NCBI GenBank assembly: GCA_934234055.1
Contig: CAKQGY010000008.1
Coordinates: 1-64,000 of the forward strand
Source: an uncultured Alphaproteobacteria bacterium
GTDB lineage: Bacteria > Pseudomonadota > Alphaproteobacteria > CAAHEQ01 > UBA3637
DNA length: 64,000 nt
Reading direction: 5' to 3'
Below, one piece after another: positions 34,189 through 42,615 of this stretch. Position 1 is the first letter of the stretch; each line of letters starts with the position of its first letter. Under the pieces are notes generated by a model that worked only from the letters and a program-made list of their open reading frames with translations, had not been told where the DNA came from and made no database searches. Both the position numbers and the translations under genes were made by a program.

Positions 34189-34217
34189 TTGACTTTTGTC
34201 AACTTTTATAGTAAAAT
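34189..34217 (+). promoter_or_regulatory. Promoter of the His-rich envelope locus
   Basis: TTGACT (34189-34194), 17-bp spacer, TAAAAT (34212-34217). The spacer and -35 box contain a TTGAC...GTCAA dyad (TTGACTTTTGTCAA), which could be an operator. Confidence 0.7.
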
Positions 34218-34250
34218 GTAAGAACAATCTGAAAAGAACAGGAGGAAAGA

Positions 34251-34541
34251 ATGAATCAGAATATCGTATCTAATTTAAGAAACTTGATCATTATTGGCGG
34301 CGCTTTAACGAGCGGCTGTGTGGCCGTTCCGCGTGGCCCTGTGGTTGTTACCGAACCGGTGTTGGCTCCGGCCGTAGTGGCTCCGGCTGTCGTGGCTCCG
34401 GCTGTCGTTGTGCCACCTGCGCCGGTTATTGTTCCAGCACCGATTATGCCGATCGGTCCCGCATTTGGTCCTTGGTACCATCATGGTCCTTGGCACCATC
34501 ATGGTCCTTGGCACCATCATGGTCCGCGGGGGCGTTGGTAA
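34251..34541 (+). CDS. Small lipoprotein with Pro/Val repeats and a His-rich tail
   Basis: 96 aa. The lipobox LTSGC near residue 23 predicts a lipid-anchored protein. After it come APAVV repeats (about 39-53, encoded by three 15-bp units) and then a tail with three GPWxHH-type units, GPWYHH and GPWHHH, encoded by 18-bp tandem repeats. The Trp/His clusters could bind metal such as Zn, Cu or Ni; this is inference. AGGAGG lies 8 nt before the ATG. It is the first of three tandem genes for exported proteins. Confidence 0.72.
   Translation: MNQNIVSNLRNLIIIGGALTSGCVAVPRGPVVVTEPVLAPAVVAPAVVAPAVVVPPAPVIVPAPIMPIGPAFGPWYHHGPWHHHGPWHHHGPRGRW
34365..34409 (+). repeat. 15-bp tandem repeat, three units
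   Basis: Units GCTCCGGCCGTAGTG, GCTCCGGCTGTCGTG and GCTCCGGCTGTCGTT encode APAVV each. Changes in copy number would keep the frame. Confidence 0.85.
34467..34525 (+). repeat. 18-bp tandem repeat, three units and a partial one
   Basis: Unit GGTCCTTGGCACCATCAT (one base differs in unit 1) encodes GPWHHH. Copy-number change would lengthen or shorten the His-rich tail in frame. Confidence 0.9.
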
Positions 34542-34578
34542 TTTAATTCAATAACAATATAAAAAAGGAGAAAAGAAA

Positions 34579-35139
34579 ATGAAAAAATTAAACAACAAAT
34601 TGACAAAAGTTCTTGCTTTGACATCTGTGGCGGTGGCCTGCGTAGCTATGCCGCAAAAGACAGAAGCTCATCCGGGACATGGTTTTGGTGGCCCACACCA
34701 CATGATGGGTGGTTGGGGTCACGGTCCGCGTGGTGGTTTTTGGGGCCACGGCGGTCGCAACTTCTGGCCGGGATTCGTTGGCGGTGTCGCCGGCGGTATT
34801 ATTGGTGGCGCTATTGCTCGCCCATATTACTCTTATGGCTATGCCGCCCCGGTTGTCTACACAACGCCGACTGTTTATACAACGCCTGTTTATACACAAC
34901 CGGCAGTCATCACTCCGACAGTTATCACTCCGACAGTTACCTATCAACAACCGGTTGCCCAACCGCAAGTGATTGAAAAAACTATTATTAAAGAAGTGCC
35001 TGTTCAACAAGAAACAGCCATTCAACAATCTGCACCTTCTATTAAGGTTGATGAAAATAATGGCCCTGTTTTGATCAAGAAAAAAGCAATGATTGATGGC
35101 AAATTACAAGATGTATATGTGCCGCAAAATCAACGCTAA
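34579..35139 (+). CDS. Exported Gly/His-rich protein
   Basis: 186 aa. Signal peptide (about 1-30, ending TEA), then a His/Gly/Trp-rich stretch (HPGHGFGGPHHMMGGWGHG..., about 31-62), a Gly-zipper-like hydrophobic segment GFVGGVAGGIIGGAIA, a Tyr/Thr/Pro-rich region with short repeats (ITPTV twice), and a C-terminal part with basic and acidic residues. SD AAGGAG. The composition matches its neighbour at 34251, so the two may work together at the envelope, perhaps in metal binding. No known family was recognised. Confidence 0.7.
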   Translation: MKKLNNKLTKVLALTSVAVACVAMPQKTEAHPGHGFGGPHHMMGGWGHGPRGGFWGHGGRNFWPGFVGGVAGGIIGGAIARPYYSYGYAAPVVYTTPTVYTTPVYTQPAVITPTVITPTVTYQQPVAQPQVIEKTIIKEVPVQQETAIQQSAPSIKVDENNGPVLIKKKAMIDGKLQDVYVPQNQR

Positions 35140-35160
35140 TAATTAAAAATAGGCATTAAA

Positions 35161-35958
35161 ATGAAACATACACAATTATTATTGTCGTATATGGTCTTGT
35201 CTGGGTTGCTTGGGTGCGCAACGGCTCCTAAAGGTGATCCGGCCAAGGCTGCCGAAGCAAATGATTCTTTGGCAAACGAAATTGCTCAAATCAAAGATCA
35301 ACAAAATGCACGTTATTCATATAAACGGATTCGCACTGCCCAAGGCGAACGAATCATTGGAAATATGAACTATACGGATAAAAACCAAGCCGAAGTGCGC
35401 AAAACTTTCAAAACCGATGAAAACGGCGTCTTCACAATGGAGGAATCTGTTGAAAAAGGTTATGGTTTGCCACCAACGACCAAACCGGATATAAAAGGCC
35501 CTGAAACGGCCGGTGTCCAGGTGGGGAAAAGCAGCTTGTCTGACGGTATTTATACCGGAACAATTCTGCGCACCGCATCTGAAAATCATCCGATGACTGT
35601 TGAACAACCTATTCAGGTTACTTCATTCGTCATGGGTAAAGACTTAAATGCCCGAATCGGGGACACGAAATATGCACCGGACGCCATGTTCACATTCACA
35701 CCGGACGGTCATGTTGATCCGATTACCCCGGTTGAAGGGCGTGCTTATGCTTTGATCAGCGGTAAAAAACCGGCCTACTATGTATATGTAGCCAGAGAAA
35801 AAACGCTACAACCCTTAAAGGCTTATAAGACTCATCGTGATAATACGGAAACTTATTTGAAAAGCGATGTTATTTTTGTCTTTATCGGAACACATAACAG
35901 TTTAAGCAAAGAATGCCTTGCAAATCGTAAAGTTCAATATAACGGTAAAGAACGGTAA
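35161..35958 (+). CDS. Lipoprotein of unknown function
   Basis: 265 aa. Lipobox LLGCA near residue 19. The mature part is hydrophilic, with a segment ARYSYKRIRTAQGERIIGNMNY and a C-terminal region containing TPDGHVDPITPVEGRAY and ending KVQYNGKER. No family was recognised. Its SD site is weak (TAGG), 21 bp after the previous gene, so it probably depends on the upstream message. The bidirectional terminator at 35967 closes the locus. Confidence 0.65.
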   Translation: MKHTQLLLSYMVLSGLLGCATAPKGDPAKAAEANDSLANEIAQIKDQQNARYSYKRIRTAQGERIIGNMNYTDKNQAEVRKTFKTDENGVFTMEESVEKGYGLPPTTKPDIKGPETAGVQVGKSSLSDGIYTGTILRTASENHPMTVEQPIQVTSFVMGKDLNARIGDTKYAPDAMFTFTPDGHVDPITPVEGRAYALISGKKPAYYVYVAREKTLQPLKAYKTHRDNTETYLKSDVIFVFIGTHNSLSKECLANRKVQYNGKER

Positions 35959-35966
35959 TCATAAAA

Positions 35967-35988
35967 CTCCCCCGAGAAATCGGGGGAG
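35967..35988. terminator. Bidirectional intrinsic terminator
   Basis: A 9-bp GC-rich stem (CTCCCCCGA with TCGGGGGAG) with a GAAA loop, between convergent genes. T-rich sequence follows on both strands, stronger on the minus strand. Confidence 0.8.
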
Positions 35989-35992
35989 CTTT

Positions 35993-36493
35993 CTATCCGG
36001 AAATAAAACCCAACCAAACACCGATTTGTGTATTATACAAAACAATAATCGTATTCAGATAAAAGGCAAACATACTCCACAACAGCACCGGTAACATCAG
36101 GAAAGCCGCCGAACGCGATACAGGCCGAAATACTTGAATTGTCCGAATAATAAAGTAAATCATAACGACAATATCCAGCAACGCAAATACAGGCTCCCGT
36201 AAATAGAAGTATAAGAACGGCCACAACAAATTAAAAGCCAACAACATCACAAACGGCCGAGGTGTTGCTTTATTCCAGACCAGCCACCCGGCGATCCCCA
36301 TCAAAAAATAAAGCACTGTCCAAACCAAAGTAAAGCAAAAATTTGGTGGAGTCAAACGCGATTCGATCAATGTTCCCGACCAATCAATCCCCTCGGGCGT
36401 GATAAAGGTGCTGCCGACATAACCCACCAAATTCGTTAAAAACAATAAAAAAAACAGGCGCAGGGCTTTTTTCCAAACAGTTTCTCTTTTCAT
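35993..36493 (-). CDS. tspO: TspO/MBR family membrane protein
   Basis: 166 aa, five membrane helices. The family segment LTPPNFCFTLVWTVLYFLMGIAGWLVW is clear, followed by NLLWPFLYFYLREP. TspO proteins bind porphyrins and affect tetrapyrrole handling and stress responses. It overlaps the upstream hydrolase gene by 4 bp. Confidence 0.92.
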   Translation of the reverse strand: MKRETVWKKALRLFFLLFLTNLVGYVGSTFITPEGIDWSGTLIESRLTPPNFCFTLVWTVLYFLMGIAGWLVWNKATPRPFVMLLAFNLLWPFLYFYLREPVFALLDIVVMIYFIIRTIQVFRPVSRSAAFLMLPVLLWSMFAFYLNTIIVLYNTQIGVWLGFISG

Positions 36494-37239
36494 ATAATCT
36501 CCCCAATCAGTTCTGATATTGTCTGTTGGATAACGGCCAAATCCAGAGCACGCGAAAGATGATGATTAGCCCCTTTTATCAAAGTAATTTGGACATTTTC
36601 TGATTTCACACAATCCTTAATTCGATACAAGCGATCAATATGCACTCGCTCATCTTGATCCCCCAGCAATAATCGGCACGGTCCGTTAAAAGGAATTTCA
36701 CGATCCAGAATCATATACTTTTGAGCATCTTGAAATAATCGGGGTGTAAAGCAAAAACCAAATGTTTCCGGAGATGGTCCAATCGTTTTTCCGACAGACA
36801 AAGCCTGACGTGCGTAATCCGGCAACAGTTCGTCCCAAATATAAGGTGTAATATCCGGTGCGGGAGCAAGACCGATAAATCCAACTACATTTGACAATCG
36901 TTCAGCCAATTGCAAGCCTATCCAGCCACCGATTGAATTACCCACAATAATCAGGGGTATCTCCTGTGTCGTTTCCCGAATAATATCTAAAGCATCTTGA
37001 ATCCCCTGCCCGATTAAAAAATCCTCCGGCTTGCCCCCCGATTCGCCGTGTGCTGTGTAATCAAAAGCCAGATAATGGCATTTTTCGCGCCGAGCTTGTT
37101 CTTGAACAGCATCTCCTTTTCGGCTTTTGCGTCGGGCAGTCCAGCCATGTAAATAGAGTACGGCCAAAGGCTTACTTCCCTTTTCCCAAGTATAAGCCAA
37201 ATCAGGCATATTTGTCCTTTTTAAGATATAATCATTCAT
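36490..37239 (-). CDS. Alpha/beta hydrolase
   Basis: 249 aa. Oxyanion LHGWTA, nucleophile elbow GNSIGGW (Ser), an Asp in LLGDQDERV and a His in KGANHHLSR form a full triad. It resembles small serine hydrolases of the YqiA/abhydrolase type. It could be an esterase or a thioesterase. It is coupled to tspO. Confidence 0.85.
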   Translation of the reverse strand: MNDYILKRTNMPDLAYTWEKGSKPLAVLYLHGWTARRKSRKGDAVQEQARREKCHYLAFDYTAHGESGGKPEDFLIGQGIQDALDIIRETTQEIPLIIVGNSIGGWIGLQLAERLSNVVGFIGLAPAPDITPYIWDELLPDYARQALSVGKTIGPSPETFGFCFTPRLFQDAQKYMILDREIPFNGPCRLLLGDQDERVHIDRLYRIKDCVKSENVQITLIKGANHHLSRALDLAVIQQTISELIGEII

Positions 37240-37302
37240 TTTTTTCTTGCCCCAAAATATCCTTTATTATATACTTCCGATAAACAAGGATTTCAAGTAA
37301 AA

Positions 37303-38025
37303 ATGAAGATATTACACTATTTTATCACAAAGTTTCTTAATCTGATCTGCCCGCCACAGTGTCCGATTTGCCATAAACCGATTGAAGAGCCCCACACATT
37401 GTGCCCCAGCTGTTATGCTAAACTTCATTTTCTAGCCAAACCTTGCTGTGAAATTTGTGGACGGCCGTTTGAATATGTGGCTTTGGATACTGTAATTTGC
37501 GGGGCTTGCGCCCAACATCGCCCATATTTTTCAATGGCACGTGCTGTTTTATCCTACGATTCGTTTTCCAAGCATTTAATTTTAGCCTATAAACACGGCG
37601 ATCATACGGAGCTAACGCCCCTATTGGTAAAGTTTTTAAGACAAGCCGACAAAGCTGTCTTTGAAAATATAGATGTGATTGTGCCAGTCCCTTTACATTG
37701 GACACGCGCTTTATTTCGCCGCTTCAATCAAGCCGCTTTGCTGGGACAAGCCTTGGCACGGGCAACACATATTCCCTTTTCTGCTCGGTTATTAAAGCGA
37801 GTGCGCCACACGCCCAGCCAAGGCCATATGAACCAAAAGCAACGGGAAAAGAATGTTAAAAATGCTTTTACAGTTCCCAGACAAGAATCCGTCAAAGACC
37901 GCCGGATTTTGGTTATAGATGATGTTATGACCACTGGTGCCACCTTAAACGAATGCGCCAGAACCCTGTTAAAAGCCGGCGCAAAAGAAGTTAAAGTAAT
38001 AACTTTATATCGTGTATTAACATAA
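37303..38025 (+). CDS. comF: ComF family protein
   Basis: 240 aa. N-terminal zinc finger with CPPQCPICHKPI, CPSCYAKL, CCEICGRPF and CGACAQH (about 16-75), and a C-terminal phosphoribosyltransferase domain with VIDDVMTTGATLNECAR. It is needed for DNA uptake in competent bacteria and has a PRPP-binding fold, with unclear chemistry. It could tie in with the endonuclease and the pilin-like protein in this window, but this is speculation. Confidence 0.93.
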   Translation: MKILHYFITKFLNLICPPQCPICHKPIEEPHTLCPSCYAKLHFLAKPCCEICGRPFEYVALDTVICGACAQHRPYFSMARAVLSYDSFSKHLILAYKHGDHTELTPLLVKFLRQADKAVFENIDVIVPVPLHWTRALFRRFNQAALLGQALARATHIPFSARLLKRVRHTPSQGHMNQKQREKNVKNAFTVPRQESVKDRRILVIDDVMTTGATLNECARTLLKAGAKEVKVITLYRVLT

Positions 38026-38418
38026 TGATTTTTTGCTATTTTTCAAAAATTCAATCAAAGGTACATCAGCCGGACAGAATGTGTATTGGTCCAACTCGGC
38101 CGGTGTGACCCAGGCTATCTGTTCATGGGCATTCAGGAATGCCGGTGTCGGGTTATCACAGGTCGCCCAATATACATGAAAGAGGAAATCACCGCTATCG
38201 GGATAAGAATAACGCATTTCTTTACAAAATGCCCCAACATTGACGGGCATACCCAATTCTTCCATAAATTCACGTCGGATACAGTCTTCCGGGGTTTCAC
38301 CGGCTTCAACTTTACCGCCGGCAAATTCCCACAAACCACCTTGACGCATCGTCTTTTTGCGTTGTGCAATTAAAATCTTGCCGTCGTGGACAACAACAGC
38401 CATACCGATTTCTCTCAT
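38017..38418 (-). CDS. mutT: MutT-type Nudix hydrolase
   Basis: 133 aa. Complete Nudix box GGKVEAGETPEDCIRREFMEELGM. WEFAGGK and the length fit MutT, which removes 8-oxo-dGTP. It overlaps comF by 9 bp (convergent) and proS by 4 bp. Confidence 0.9.
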   Translation of the reverse strand: MREIGMAVVVHDGKILIAQRKKTMRQGGLWEFAGGKVEAGETPEDCIRREFMEELGMPVNVGAFCKEMRYSYPDSGDFLFHVYWATCDNPTPAFLNAHEQIAWVTPAELDQYTFCPADVPLIEFLKNSKKSLC

Positions 38419-40127
38419 TTATATTTCTCCATTTCGGCTTTAATTTTATCTTGGATAAAGGGCACAATATCGGAAATACTCACAAATATGCTTTCCTTGT
38501 CGCCACGCATTTTGAATTCTACTTTGCCTTCCTTAAAGGCGCGCGGAGCCACAATAATGCGCAGCGGTATACCTGTTAAATCAGCTTCGGCGAATTGAAT
38601 ACCGGCCGATAGTCCCCTGTCATCGTATAAAACTTCAACACCGACCCGTTCCAGATCCGCATAGATTTTCTCGGCCGTTTGCGTAATTTCGGGATTCGTT
38701 CCACCCATCACATTCAATTGAACCTGCCAAGGAGCAATAGATAGCGGCCAAATCGGGCCGTAATCATCGTGCGAAGCTTCAATCACCGCAGCCAACAGAC
38801 GACCGACACCGATTCCATAGCACCCCATAACAGGAGTCTTTTCTTGTCCTTTTTCGTCGGTGTATGTCATATGCATCGATTCGGTGTATTTTGTTCCCAG
38901 CTTAAAGATATTACCCACTTCTATTCCGCGGGAGAGGCGCAATTTGCCCCCGCATTTCGGACAAATATCCCCATTACGAGCCGTAGCAATATCAACAACC
39001 TGCGCATTCGGTAAATCGCGCGAGATATTAAAGTTTTCAAAATGGTAGCCCTCCTTATTGGCACCACACAACATATTATAACCATTGGCAACCGATTGAT
39101 CCACAAAAACGGGGCATGTCAGATTCATACCTGTGGCAAAACCCGGTACAGCACCAACCCTCCTAACCTCATCGTCGGTGGCAAAATTAAACAAACATTT
39201 GATTATTTTTGATAATTTACATTCATTAACCTCAATATCTCCCCGAATCATAACAGCAAATGTTTGTCCTTTTTCAGTGGTATAGAATACTATTTTTGCC
39301 ATTTTAACCGGTGAGAGACCTGTCAGTTTTACCAAATCTTCAATTGTCTTTACCCCCGGGGTTGCAATCTCGTGTAACGGCTTTAATTCTTCCGATTCGG
39401 CCGGATAGGCGGCCACGGCCACTTCATCATTAGCATAGGTTTTACAAGTATCACAGACAATCACACGATCTTCACCGGCATCGGTCAGTAATTGATACTC
39501 GTGAGCAACTTTTCCACCCATCATACCGCTGTCGGATTGAATAGAGACAACCTCCGGCACACCGCAACGCTGAAAAATAGTATGATATGCTTTGGCACAT
39601 TCATCATAGTATTTATCCAAATCCTCGACCGATGTGTGAAAAGAATAAGCATCTTTCATCGTGAACTCACGCACACGAACTAAACCACCGCGAGAGCGCG
39701 CTTCATCACGAAATTTGGTCTGAATCTGATACAACATAAAAGGGTAATCTTTATAACTGGTCGCTTCGGTCCGTGCCAAAGCCGTCACAGCCTCTTCATG
39801 CGTCATCGCCAGCAGCATATCATGATTCGCCCGATCACGGAAACGCACCAATTCACTTTCCACGGAATCCCAGCGTCCCGATTCGTCCCACAGTTCACGT
39901 GGCAAGACAACCGGCATTTTGATTTCCTGACCGCCGATTTTATCCATTTCTTCACGAATAATGGCTTCAATTTTGGCTTGAATACGCCACGCCGGCAGCA
40001 ACAAAGAATAAATCCCATTCGCAACCGGTCGAATATAACCGCCCCGCAGCAAATAAATATGACTGATCAGTTGAGCCTCAGACGGCTTTTCTTTGTGTTT
40101 TTTGGAGATCAATTTAGATTGACGCAT
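38415..40127 (-). CDS. proS: Prolyl-tRNA synthetase, long bacterial type with editing domain
   Basis: 570 aa. Class II motifs (motif 2 region FRDEARSRGGLVRVREFTMKDAYSF, motif 3 GCYGIGVGRLLAAVIE), an inserted YbaK-like editing domain (about 240-375), and the C-terminal anticodon-binding domain. Many Alphaproteobacteria have a shorter ProRS (~440 aa) lacking the insert, so the long form is worth noting. A promoter lies at 40154-40182. Confidence 0.96.
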   Translation of the reverse strand: MRQSKLISKKHKEKPSEAQLISHIYLLRGGYIRPVANGIYSLLLPAWRIQAKIEAIIREEMDKIGGQEIKMPVVLPRELWDESGRWDSVESELVRFRDRANHDMLLAMTHEEAVTALARTEATSYKDYPFMLYQIQTKFRDEARSRGGLVRVREFTMKDAYSFHTSVEDLDKYYDECAKAYHTIFQRCGVPEVVSIQSDSGMMGGKVAHEYQLLTDAGEDRVIVCDTCKTYANDEVAVAAYPAESEELKPLHEIATPGVKTIEDLVKLTGLSPVKMAKIVFYTTEKGQTFAVMIRGDIEVNECKLSKIIKCLFNFATDDEVRRVGAVPGFATGMNLTCPVFVDQSVANGYNMLCGANKEGYHFENFNISRDLPNAQVVDIATARNGDICPKCGGKLRLSRGIEVGNIFKLGTKYTESMHMTYTDEKGQEKTPVMGCYGIGVGRLLAAVIEASHDDYGPIWPLSIAPWQVQLNVMGGTNPEITQTAEKIYADLERVGVEVLYDDRGLSAGIQFAEADLTGIPLRIIVAPRAFKEGKVEFKMRGDKESIFVSISDIVPFIQDKIKAEMEKYK

Positions 40128-40153
40128 GGTTTTCCTTTCAATAAATATGCGCT

Positions 40154-40182
40154 AGTATATCCCAATTTCCGGGAAAAAGCAA
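40154..40182 (-). promoter_or_regulatory. Promoter of proS-mutT
   Basis: Minus strand TTGCTT (40182-40177), 17-bp spacer, TATACT (40159-40154). It overlaps the end of the popZ-like gene by one base only. Confidence 0.7.
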
Positions 40183-40596
40183 TTATTTTCCCAACTTTTC
40201 CGACACTGCCTTTTCCACCAACGCCGGCAAATGCGTATTCAGCCAGGCAATCAATTCCGGAGAGATCTTATCCGTTTCTTGTTTTTGAGCCTGCATTTTT
40301 GTCATCACGCGTTGCAATTGCCGTTGAACAGTTTCAGACAACACCTCATCCGAAGGTAAATCGCAGCGCATCGCCGGCGTCAATAAAAAATACGCGGGCT
40401 CGGGTGATTTGACGGCTATTTTTTCGACCGAATCAGGTTTTGGCGATTCGTTTTGGGTGATAATATCCGAAACGCGAATCGGTGAATCCAAGGCCGTCGC
40501 CTTTTGTTTGTTCTGCGAATCGGATTCGGCCATCAACATCAGGCGGATTTCGTCCAAGACTTGATCCATTGGTAATTCTTCAGGGGATTGTTCCAT
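40183..40596 (-). CDS. popZ: PopZ-like polar organizing protein (DUF2497)
   Basis: 137 aa. N-terminal helix with PMDQVLDEIRLMLMAES, like the PopZ start (xTMEEILASIRRIIxED); a hydrophilic central region rich in Ser, Pro, Lys and Glu (about 28-75); and a C-terminal helix block ending ELIAWLNTHLPALVEKAVSEKLGK, the PopZ-type oligomerisation end (WLxxHLPxxVExxVxxE). It sits directly after tolC, as popZ does in Caulobacter and relatives. It probably forms the polar matrix that anchors chromosome origins. ATG 40596 follows AGGAG. Confidence 0.85.
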   Translation of the reverse strand: MEQSPEELPMDQVLDEIRLMLMAESDSQNKQKATALDSPIRVSDIITQNESPKPDSVEKIAVKSPEPAYFLLTPAMRCDLPSDEVLSETVQRQLQRVMTKMQAQKQETDKISPELIAWLNTHLPALVEKAVSEKLGK

Positions 40597-40604
40597 TTCG
40601 TCTC

Positions 40605-41963
40605 CTAGTCTATACCATAGCCAAACCACTGATTTTTAACATCTTCATAGTATGCTTTCGGATCATATGATTGAACGGACAGACCCAATCCTTCCGGGTT
40701 CATTTGACCGATCGCAGACATCAGCGAAAATGCCGATACAATTTCATCGCGATGCGCTTTAACCAACGACACTTGGTTATCCAAATGTTCCTGTTCGGCG
40801 TCCAAGACATCAAGAACTGTCCGTGAACCGACTTTGGCTTCGCGAATCACTCCATTCAAAGCAATTTTGGACGCATCAATTTGCTTGCGAATAGAGGTGA
40901 TTCTGGCTTTATTAGATTGATACCCTTCCCAAGCCGAAATAGTCTCAGCTCGCACATCTTGTGTTGTTTTGTGCCACAAAATCCGGTATTTATTTTCGGT
41001 CTGACGTGCCGCTCGCACATCAGCATATTCCTTACCGGATTGGAACAAAGGCACTGTCACATTGGCCCCGACTTGCCAATAATCGGACTGCTTGATTGAG
41101 ACCTGTTCTTTTTGTCGCCCAACGGCACCACCCACATTCACCACCGGCAACAGGGCACCTTTTTGTGCTTTTACCGCCGATTCGGCCGCCTTGGTTGCAT
41201 ATTCGGCCGCATGAACTTTGGGATTGTTGGCCAAGGCCAAACGAATCGCCTCGTCCATATCCGCAGGCAGTTGGAAATTGACATCACTCATATCTTGTAA
41301 ATCCTCGGGTTCAATGCCAACCACACTAAAAAAATTAGCCTTCGAAATTTTCAATTGTCCTTCAGCTGCGATTCGATTCGCTGTCGCACCGGCATAGCGC
41401 GCCTCGGCCTGAGCCACATCTGTGCGTGTCAGATCACCGACCTTAAAGCGTTTTTTATACGAATCCAAGTGTTCTTTCAAAACTTTTTCATTATTTTTTT
41501 GAAGGTCTAAAACCGCCTTGTCCCGCACAACATCCATATAAACCGCTGTTGCATTCAAAAGGACACTTTGCTCGGTATTCAGCAAATCGGCCCGCCCTGC
41601 CCGCACATTGCTTTTGGCCGATTCGACGGTATTGACAGTGCTTAACCCCGTAAAAACCGGTTGCGTAAACGAAAGCGATATATCCGACGGGTTCAGGTAT
41701 GATTTTTGCTTGTCAGATAAATACGCGTTATCATAGGTATTCTCATAATGCGCACGTGAAATACTTCCCTGAGCCGAAATCTGCGGCCGATAGCCGGATT
41801 TGGCCTGTGCCACACTTTCATCCACAGCTTTTAATCCGGCACGATTCGCCGTAATGGTTGTGCTGTTTTCATAAGTATATTCCAAAATATCCGATAATGT
41901 ATCCGCAGCCACCGGCCAAGCTGCCGAGCACAAAAGTAATCCGAAACCCAGTATTTTTTTCAT
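40605..41963 (-). CDS. tolC: TolC family outer-membrane efflux protein
   Basis: 452 aa. Signal peptide (about 1-20, ending AAWPVAAD), then two repeats of the outer-membrane efflux protein family with long coiled coils, including GDLTRTDVAQAEARYAGA and VGSRTVLDVLDAEQEHLDNQV. It forms the trimeric exit duct for type I secretion and RND efflux. It is followed by popZ after 8 bp. Confidence 0.94.
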   Translation of the reverse strand: MKKILGFGLLLCSAAWPVAADTLSDILEYTYENSTTITANRAGLKAVDESVAQAKSGYRPQISAQGSISRAHYENTYDNAYLSDKQKSYLNPSDISLSFTQPVFTGLSTVNTVESAKSNVRAGRADLLNTEQSVLLNATAVYMDVVRDKAVLDLQKNNEKVLKEHLDSYKKRFKVGDLTRTDVAQAEARYAGATANRIAAEGQLKISKANFFSVVGIEPEDLQDMSDVNFQLPADMDEAIRLALANNPKVHAAEYATKAAESAVKAQKGALLPVVNVGGAVGRQKEQVSIKQSDYWQVGANVTVPLFQSGKEYADVRAARQTENKYRILWHKTTQDVRAETISAWEGYQSNKARITSIRKQIDASKIALNGVIREAKVGSRTVLDVLDAEQEHLDNQVSLVKAHRDEIVSAFSLMSAIGQMNPEGLGLSVQSYDPKAYYEDVKNQWFGYGID

Positions 41964-41998
41964 TTTATCAATCCTCTGTTACTGTAATAATCAGGCAC

Positions 41999-42027
41999 AG
42001 AATAAACCATTCGCAAAAAAAATTCAA
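41999..42027 (-). promoter_or_regulatory. Promoter of tolC-popZ
   Basis: Minus strand TTGAAT (42027-42022), 17-bp spacer, TATTCT (42004-41999). Confidence 0.65.
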
Positions 42028-42045
42028 GCATTTTTATTTTTTTTC

Positions 42046-42074
42046 TTGACTATTATGTCAAAAATGTGTAGTAA
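42046..42074 (+). promoter_or_regulatory. Promoter of tRNA-Cys
   Basis: TTGACT (42046-42051), 17-bp spacer, TAGTAA (42069-42074), 19 nt before the tRNA. Confidence 0.6.
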
Positions 42075-42092
42075 TAGAATTGTTTTTGAAAG

Positions 42093-42167
42093 GGTCGGTT
42101 GGCAGAATGGCTTATGCAGAGGACTGCAAATCCTTTTATACTGGTTCGATTCCGGTACCGACCTCCA
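42093..42167 (+). tRNA. tRNA-Cys (anticodon GCA)
   Basis: 75 nt with encoded CCA. Acceptor GGTCGGT pairs with ACCGACC; anticodon loop CTGCAAA; T-arm GGTTCGATTCC. Confidence 0.95.
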
Positions 42168-42195
42168 AAAAAATGCTATTTATATAAAAAAAGAC

Positions 42196-42224
42196 TTGCT
42201 TTTTGTTTTTTTTTGGTGTAAATA
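42196..42224 (+). promoter_or_regulatory. Promoter of tRNA-Asn
   Basis: TTGCTT (42196-42201), 17-bp T-rich spacer, TAAATA (42219-42224). Confidence 0.55.
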
Positions 42225-42236
42225 GGTTATCGTTGT

Positions 42237-42311
42237 TCCAGCGTAGCTCAGTGGTAGAGCAATCGGCTGTTAACCGATCGGTCGTAGGTTCGAGCCCTAC
42301 CGCTGGAGCCA
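42237..42311 (+). tRNA. tRNA-Asn (anticodon GTT)
   Basis: 75 nt with CCA. Acceptor TCCAGCG pairs with CGCTGGA; anticodon loop CTGTTAA; T-arm GGTTCGAGCCC. Confidence 0.96.
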
Positions 42312-42318
42312 TTAAAGC

Positions 42319-42349
42319 AAAGTCCCTCTCCTCCTTGGGACTTTATTTT
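42319..42349 (+). terminator. Intrinsic terminator of tRNA-Asn
   Basis: An 8-9 bp stem (AAAGTCCC with GGGACTTT) with a 9-nt loop and a T run. Confidence 0.85.
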
Positions 42350-42387
42350 TTATTCAAAAAAAAACGACATAAAAATAAAAATAGTTC

Positions 42388-42416
42388 TTGACAATCTGAT
42401 AAAAACAAGGTATAAG
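42388..42416 (+). promoter_or_regulatory. Promoter of tRNA-Val(CAC)
   Basis: TTGACA (42388-42393), 17-bp spacer, TATAAG (42411-42416), 17 nt before the tRNA. Confidence 0.8.
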
Positions 42417-42432
42417 AAAAAACATTGAACTT

Positions 42433-42507
42433 GGGTGCGTAGCTCAGCGGGAGAGCATTACCTTCACACGGTAGGGGTCACAGGTTCAATCCCTGTCGCA
42501 CCCACCA
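42433..42507 (+). tRNA. tRNA-Val (anticodon CAC)
   Basis: 75 nt with CCA. Acceptor GGGTGCG pairs with CGCACCC; anticodon stem TTACC/GGTAG with loop TTCACAC; T-arm GGTTCAATCCC. It complements tRNA-Val(GAC) at 3925. Confidence 0.92.
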
Positions 42508-42511
42508 TATT

Positions 42512-42532
42512 AAAGCCCCTTGCGGGGCTTTT
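42512..42532 (+). terminator. Intrinsic terminator of tRNA-Val(CAC)
   Basis: A 7-bp stem AAGCCCC with GGGGCTT and a T run, 5 nt after the CCA. Confidence 0.85.
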
Positions 42533-42615
42533 GTTTTTGTCAAAATCACATTTATTTAGTATATTATTGTGCTATGCCGCACGCCCGAAAGACGCACGGC
42601 ATTTATTAAACACAT

